NCBI RefSeq assembly: GCF_003054245.1
Contig: NZ_QBKR01000002.1
Coordinates: 124,001 to 188,000, forward strand
Direction of reading: 5' to 3'
DNA length: 64,000 nucleotides
From: Melghirimyces profundicolus
GTDB taxonomy: Bacteria; Bacillota; Bacilli; Thermoactinomycetales; DSM-45169
In this document: positions 59,950 to 64,000 of the stretch, piece by piece
Layout: every line of letters starts with the position of its first letter
How positions within the stretch are numbered: position 1 is the stretch's first letter
Notes under the pieces: generated by a model
What the model was told of the DNA's origin: nothing
The model's input: the letters and a program-made list of their open reading frames with translations, nothing else
Databases searched by the model: none
Program-made: the position numbers and the translations under genes

Positions 59950-59998
59950 AGGGGGTCAGGCCCTGTGACCGAATGTTGTTCACAGGGCCTGGCCCCTT
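59950..59998. repeat. Palindromic repeat, copy 2, between nucleosidase and adenine deaminase
   Basis: Left arm 59950-59968 (AGGGGGTCAGGCCCTGTGA) and right arm 59980-59998 (TCACAGGGCCTGGCCCCTT) pair over 19 nt with two mismatches; loop 11 nt. Followed by TTTTTT on the plus strand and directly abutting the adenine deaminase stop, so it also serves as terminator. Confidence 0.65.
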
Positions 59999-60000
59999 TT

Positions 60001-61761
60001 TTAAGTTGTGTTCACAAGCCCCGGCACCCCTGCCTCAATGTGTTGAAAGGTCTCAACATCAAACAGTCCGACATCGGTCAACTTGAGTTCAGGAATGACC
60101 GGCAGTGTCAAAAAGGACAAAGTTAAAAAAGGATTGAAGGCTCCCGAAAAACCGGATTCTGACAATGCGGCGTCGATCTGTTCAAGCCCGGCATTCACGG
60201 TGTCACTGTCTTGATCTGACATCAGACCTGCAATTGGCAGCGGCAGCGCGGCCTGCACTTCGCCGCCTCGTACGACGACCAATCCGCCGTTCATGGCGCG
60301 GATGGCATCAACCGCTTTCACCATGTCCCGATCATTCGTCCCCGCCGCAACGAGATTATGGGAGTCGTGAGCGACCGTGGATGCAATGGCGCCGTGGGTC
60401 AAACCAAGACCTTTGACAATCCCCAAGCCGATATTCCCGGTGCCATGATGCCTCTCCACCACCGCTAATTTAAGCTGGTCGCGGTTCACTGAAGGCTGGA
60501 AGACTCCGGCTTCCACATCCACTTTTTCAATCAACTTTTCCGTCACCAGGCTATTGGGGTTAATCCCGATAACATGGGCCTGTTCGGTTGTTCCGATCGG
60601 AATTTGCAACTGTTCTGCCCGAATTTCCGGAATCTGAACGGTATGGGTTATCGGCGGCGGCGGAGTTACCGGATTCAAGTCTTCCCCGACGTATTTTCCC
60701 TGTTCAGCAACAAGCTTCCCTGATTTATAAACCTCACTGATGGTGACCTGATCCAAGTCATCCAATAGTAAAAAGTCCGCTTCATAGCCCGGGGCGATCG
60801 CTCCTTTTTCGTTTAAACCATAGCATTCCGCTGCATTCAGTGAAGCCATCTGAACCGCTAACAACGGGTCAAGCCCTTCTTGAATCGCCAAGCGGACATT
60901 ATGATCAATGCTGCCTTCTGCGATTAAATCATCCAAATGCTTATCATCGGTGCAAAAAAGACAACGGTGCGCGTTCCGTTCATTGACAACCGGCAGCAGC
61001 GCCTTAAGGTCTTTGGCTGCGGACCCTTCCCGCAAAAGAAGGTGCATCCCGCGCCGTAAACGGTCCTTCGCTTCAGAAGCCGTGCTACATTCATGGTCCG
61101 TGCCAATTCCAGCCGCGCGGTAAACATTTACGGCAGCAGCGTCCAAACCGGCAGCATGACCGTCAATATGGCTGCGATGCTTTGCGGCCCTTGCCAGCTT
61201 GTCCATCATTCCATCCTCAGCGTTTAAAACCGATGGATAATCCATCACTTCAGCCAACCCCTTCACCCTTTTATGCTGATAAAAAGGTTCAAGGTCTTCC
61301 GCCGTCAGCTCGGCTCCGGCATTTTCAAACGGTGTGGCGGGAACGCTTGACGGCAGCATAAAAAAAATGTCCATCGGGATATTTTCGGCATCATCCATCA
61401 TAAATTGAAGTCCGTCTGTTCCGGACACATTCGCGATTTCGTGAGGATCCGTCATGACCGTCGTGACCCCGTGCGGCAGGACGACTTTGGCAAATTCACT
61501 CGGCGGGACCATCGCCGATTCAATATGCACATGACCATCGATAAACGAGGGAGAGACATAACGGTTGGCCGCATCAATGACCTGTTTGCCTTCAAATTCG
61601 CCAATCCCGACGAAAAAGCCGTCTGCGATGGCAATATCCCCTTCCATCACTTCCCGATTAAACACATCTATAATTTTTCCATTTTTGATCACGATATCAG
61701 CAGGAATTCTTTTACTTGCCACATCAATCCGTTTTTTTAATCCCGATGGATCGAAAACCAT
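60001..61761 (-). CDS. ade: Adenine deaminase
   Basis: 586 aa. Amidohydrolase fold with metal motif FIDGHVHIESAMVPPSEFA near 75, MTDPHEIANVSG near 105, GHAAGLDAAAVN near 200, CTDDKHLDDLIAEG near 270 and the C-terminal GTGNIGLGIVKGLGLTHGAI, TVAHDSHNLVAAGTN. Converts adenine to hypoxanthine + NH3. ATG 61761 has GGAGGGG 8 nt upstream. Controlled by a purine riboswitch and terminators in its leader. Codon use and GC are lower than in the flanking operons, like the nucleosidase gene. Confidence 0.95.
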   Translation of the reverse strand: MVFDPSGLKKRIDVASKRIPADIVIKNGKIIDVFNREVMEGDIAIADGFFVGIGEFEGKQVIDAANRYVSPSFIDGHVHIESAMVPPSEFAKVVLPHGVTTVMTDPHEIANVSGTDGLQFMMDDAENIPMDIFFMLPSSVPATPFENAGAELTAEDLEPFYQHKRVKGLAEVMDYPSVLNAEDGMMDKLARAAKHRSHIDGHAAGLDAAAVNVYRAAGIGTDHECSTASEAKDRLRRGMHLLLREGSAAKDLKALLPVVNERNAHRCLFCTDDKHLDDLIAEGSIDHNVRLAIQEGLDPLLAVQMASLNAAECYGLNEKGAIAPGYEADFLLLDDLDQVTISEVYKSGKLVAEQGKYVGEDLNPVTPPPPITHTVQIPEIRAEQLQIPIGTTEQAHVIGINPNSLVTEKLIEKVDVEAGVFQPSVNRDQLKLAVVERHHGTGNIGLGIVKGLGLTHGAIASTVAHDSHNLVAAGTNDRDMVKAVDAIRAMNGGLVVVRGGEVQAALPLPIAGLMSDQDSDTVNAGLEQIDAALSESGFSGAFNPFLTLSFLTLPVIPELKLTDVGLFDVETFQHIEAGVPGLVNTT

Positions 61762-61779
61762 CAAACTTCCCCTCCTCTA

Positions 61780-61814
61780 ATAAAAATAAAAAACTCCAGG
61801 CTCATCCTGGAGTT
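61780..61814 (-). terminator. Second terminator in the adenine deaminase leader
   Basis: Perfect 9-bp stem AACTCCAGG / CCTGGAGTT (61792-61800 with 61806-61814), loop CTCAT; on the minus strand followed by TTTTTTATTTTTAT. Lies 31 bp before the start codon. Confidence 0.8.
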
Positions 61815-61825
61815 GACGCAGAGGA

Positions 61826-61908
61826 GAAAAATTAGAGTTTGCACACAGATGTCACCGCTCAGTATCCGGACCCTTTTCCGGCCGGGCGGGTGAAAGCACG
61901 ACTCTAAT
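61826..61908 (-). terminator. First, enlarged terminator stem after the riboswitch aptamer
   Basis: On the minus strand ATTAGAGT (61908-61901) pairs with ACTCTAAT (61838-61831), followed by TTTTCTCC. The 62 bases between the arms are GC-rich and contain further pairings (TCACC/GGTGA, CCGG/CCGG). Reads like a terminator hairpin whose loop has been extended by an insertion. Confidence 0.55.
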
Positions 61909-61910
61909 CC

Positions 61911-61980
61911 CCTCGTAGTCAAACTATTTACGGTAGTTTGGTAGAAACTTCCGGACCATATTTCCAGGATTATACGAGTG
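61911..61980 (-). promoter_or_regulatory. Purine riboswitch aptamer, guanine class
   Basis: Minus strand: P1 CTCGTA / TACGAG, then TATAATC, L2 ATATGG, J2/3 GTTTCTACC, P3 AAACTA / TAGTTT with L3 CCGTAAA, then GACTAC. All invariant purine-aptamer segments are present. The specificity base before the 3' P1 strand (GACTA rather than GATTA) is C, which pairs with guanine or hypoxanthine. Located 150 bp upstream of adenine deaminase. Confidence 0.92.
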
Positions 61981-62124
61981 GATGCATCGCTTGTATTCAA
62001 TTGAAGGAATGCTGATATTCTAAACACGGACGACAACCGTGTCAATGCCCCCCATGAGATATAATAATTTTAAAACCTTTCTGCGACAAGATGACGACAG
62101 TGAACCCCCCCCCTCCAAAAAATA

Positions 62125-62144
62125 CCCTCCCGGCAACAGGAGGG
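62125..62144 (-). terminator. Terminator of the GntP gene
   Basis: Stem CCCTCC (62125-62130) / GGAGGG (62139-62144), loop CGGCAACA; on the minus strand followed by TATTTTTTGG. The rest of 62041-62124 shows no gene. Confidence 0.8.
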
Positions 62145-62164
62145 CGTGCTCTTATACAATATTT

Positions 62165-63535
62165 TCAACCCACGATCCCATTCGCCAACAGAAGCATGAC
62201 CAAGGACACCGCCCAGGCCAAAGTGGTGGGAACCGACCAGGTCCAGAGCTGTTCCTTCACGTTTTTGATCCCCAACATCCGGTTGGCCACCCAGAACATA
62301 CTGTCATTGAAGTGCGAAAACATCATCGAGCCCAGAGCGGCACCTTGTGCGGCCAGCACCATGTTGATGTCCAGGTGGACGATGATGGGGGCGGAGATGG
62401 AGGCTGCCGTAATCATGGCGACGGTTCCGCTTCCCTGGATGAGACGGACCAGTGTGGAAATGAAAAACGGGAGCAGAATCGCGGGCAACGGCGCTTGGGC
62501 CACCAGTTTGGCGATTTCCTCGCCGGCTCCGCTTTCCCGAAGGACATTCCCCAGCGCGCCCCCCGCACCGGTGACCAACAGAATGATCCCCGCTGATTGA
62601 ATTCCTTCTTCCATCCGTTCCAAGGCTTCCGAACGGCGAAGATGACCGAACAGACCGTAGACGGCGATCAACAGCCCGATGCCCACGGCGATGACCGGGG
62701 ATCCGAGAAAGAGAAAATAATCCACCACCCCGCCTTTCCTATCAAGCGCCGTCAACACTGTATTGATCAGGATGAGGATGAGGGGAACGAATATGGGCAA
62801 TAGTGAAATCCAAAGAGACGGCAAGTTCTTTTTTTCTTCCATCTCCACAAACTCGCGGAACGTTCGGGGATGTTCGGGACGAACCCATCCCGTTCCTTCT
62901 TCATCGGGCAGCTGATATATCTTTTTACCCACCCATTTGCCGTAAAAGACGCCGGTCATGATCACCGGTATGCCAAAGATCAATCCCCACAGCATCATCA
63001 ATCCGACATCCACTTTGAAGATGCCCGCGACCCCCAAGGGACCCGGTGTCGGGGGAACCGCATGGTGGGTGGCGGTCAGCCCGATTCCCAGGGCCACCCC
63101 CAACCCGACAACGGATTTTCCCGTTCTGGAAGAAAGCGCTTTCGCAATCGGGGTTAAAATGACAAAGGCCGAGTCGACAAAAATGGGAATGGAGACCACG
63201 TATCCTGTCAAAGCCAATGCCCATTCTTCTTTCTTTTTGCCCAACCACTTGAGGAAACTGAAAGCCAACCGTTCCCCCGCACCGGAAACTTCCAGGATGC
63301 GGCCCATCATCACCCCGAAGCCGATCACCAGTCCGATGGACCCCAGTGTATTTCCGAATCCCATGGTAATCGCTTCAATGACGGCCGGGGGAGCCATCCC
63401 CCCGACCAAACCTGTCACCGAAGCGGCGATGATCAATGCGGGAAAAGCGTGAACCTTGGTTTTTAACACAAGGAAGATCAGTATTCCCATTCCCAAAAGA
63501 AGCCCGAGAATTATCAGCCCTGCCGAACCGTCCAT
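62165..63535 (-). CDS. GntP-family sugar-acid:H+ symporter
   Basis: 456 aa, about 12-14 hydrophobic segments. IGFGVMMGRILEVSGAGERL, VSIPIFVDSAFVILTPIAKA, GIGLTATHHAVPPTPGPLGV, STLVRLIQGSGTVAMITAAS and HFNDSMFWVANRMLGI are GntP/DsdX/YjhF hallmarks. RBS GGAGGG before ATG 63535, 15 bp after the PdxA-like gene. With a PdxA-type partner, a four-carbon sugar acid (threonate/erythronate) is more likely than gluconate (inference). Confidence 0.92.
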   Translation of the reverse strand: MDGSAGLIILGLLLGMGILIFLVLKTKVHAFPALIIAASVTGLVGGMAPPAVIEAITMGFGNTLGSIGLVIGFGVMMGRILEVSGAGERLAFSFLKWLGKKKEEWALALTGYVVSIPIFVDSAFVILTPIAKALSSRTGKSVVGLGVALGIGLTATHHAVPPTPGPLGVAGIFKVDVGLMMLWGLIFGIPVIMTGVFYGKWVGKKIYQLPDEEGTGWVRPEHPRTFREFVEMEEKKNLPSLWISLLPIFVPLILILINTVLTALDRKGGVVDYFLFLGSPVIAVGIGLLIAVYGLFGHLRRSEALERMEEGIQSAGIILLVTGAGGALGNVLRESGAGEEIAKLVAQAPLPAILLPFFISTLVRLIQGSGTVAMITAASISAPIIVHLDINMVLAAQGAALGSMMFSHFNDSMFWVANRMLGIKNVKEQLWTWSVPTTLAWAVSLVMLLLANGIVG

Positions 63536-63550
63536 GATGAAACCCTCCTG

Positions 63551-64000
63551 TCAGCTGATTTGAGTAAAATGAGGGGCATACTTCGCCGCCGCTTTAATGC
63601 ATTCCTCCATGCTGACTGAACTGGCAATACCCTTCCCGGCGATATCCAGGGCGGTCCCGTGATCGACGGAAGTGCGAAGAAAAGGCAGTCCGTTGGTAAT
63701 GGAAACCGTCCGTTCAAAATCCGCCATCTTAGCCGCGATATGGCCCTGATCGTGATACAGGGAAAGAACAGCATCGTACTTTCCGTGCAAGGCCTGATGA
63801 AAAACGGAATCCGCCGGAACCGGACCGACGACATCCAGTCCTTCCCCCCGTGCTTTCTCAATCCCAGGGGCAAGAATCTCCATTTCTTCGTTTCCGAACA
63901 GGCCCTGTTCTCCCGCATGGGGGTTGAGGGCGGCCACCGCCAATTTCCGTCGGCTGAGGCCCAATTTTTTCAAGGCTTCGTCACAACGCTTCAAATAGTC
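63551..64000 (-). CDS. PdxA-family dehydrogenase (C-terminal part; runs off window)
   Basis: 150 codons visible, open to the right edge. [60 protein letters not shown] and [18 protein letters not shown] are diagnostic for PdxA; the second metal histidine in YHDQGH and the His in NPHAGE are present. Next to gntP this is more likely PdxA2, the 4-phospho-D-threonate/erythronate dehydrogenase of four-carbon acid-sugar catabolism, than vitamin B6 synthesis. The decisive partner (DUF1537 kinase) would lie outside the window. Confidence 0.85.
   Translation of the reverse strand, partial: DYLKRCDEALKKLGLSRRKLAVAALNPHAGEQGLFGNEEMEILAPGIEKARGEGLDVVGPVPADSVFHQALHGKYDAVLSLYHDQGHIAAKMADFERTVSITNGLPFLRTSVDHGTALDIAGKGIASSVSMEECIKAAAKYAPHFTQIS

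Overview
The window looks like the chromosome of an endospore-former of the Bacillales, most likely Thermoactinomycetaceae. This is inferred from Firmicute-type ribosome binding sites (AAGGAGG), frequent GTG/TTG starts, a GC content a little above 50 percent, a Firmicute EutVW-controlled ethanolamine operon and a SigL (sigma-54) regulator. No rRNA, tRNA or CRISPR array was seen. Most genes lie on the minus strand, in long operons with 4-bp overlaps.

Layout. (1) 1-8.1 kb: ROK regulator, lipoprotein, ATPase, double permease and an argininosuccinate-lyase-like gene, divergent from a large secreted PIG-L deacetylase; a XylO-like operator lies in front of the ROK gene. (2) 8.2-9.5 kb: a trypsin-like protease gene broken by a 242-bp structured insertion, behind a small translationally coupled ORF. 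(3) 9.7-22 kb: aromatic catabolism through gentisate, with FAD monooxygenase, CoA ligase, thioesterase, gentisate dioxygenase, DinB-type maleylpyruvate isomerase, fumarylpyruvate hydrolase, ThDP decarboxylase, aldehyde dehydrogenase, MFS transporter and two IclR regulators; three CcpA-type cre sites are spread through it. (4) 22-36.7 kb: a complete microcompartment operon for ethanolamine (eutBCH-W-P-V-A-L-K-E, shell proteins, PduL, EutN, EutS). It has a malate dehydrogenase where an alcohol dehydrogenase would be expected, a 50-codon minigene resembling an encapsulation peptide, and ANTAR-type antiterminator hairpins. (5) 36.7-39.9 kb: a lower-GC patch with a GATE-domain membrane protein, a NIF3-like protein, a DUF2294-like protein, a structured RNA element and an IS3-type transposase remnant. 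(6) 40-51 kb: an unassigned catabolic system: creatininase-like hydrolase, aspartate-dehydrogenase-like enzyme, and an eight-gene operon of PqqC/heme-oxygenase-like oxidase, semialdehyde dehydrogenase, GlcG/HbpS protein, two ChrA halves, GntR (apparently frameshifted), DUF1450 protein and [2Fe-2S] ferredoxin, plus two transporters and a second GntR. A shared palindrome TTGGTATA-N3-TATACCAA marks its promoters. (7) 51-58.8 kb: beta-oxidation operon (thiolase, hydroxyacyl-CoA dehydrogenase, two acyl-CoA dehydrogenases) behind a sigma-54 promoter, next to its likely PAS/AAA+ activator and a dienoyl-CoA-reductase-like SDR. (8) 59-61.8 kb: a lipoprotein MTA/SAH nucleosidase between two matching palindromes, and adenine deaminase under a guanine-class purine riboswitch. 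(9) 62-64 kb: GntP transporter and the C-terminal part of a PdxA-family dehydrogenase.

How it fits together: the window is a set of carbon and nitrogen scavenging modules for aromatic acids, ethanolamine, fatty acids, purines and sugar acids. Each has its own local regulator. The best candidates for undescribed biology are the palindrome-linked system at 40-51 kb and the altered ethanolamine microcompartment operon.
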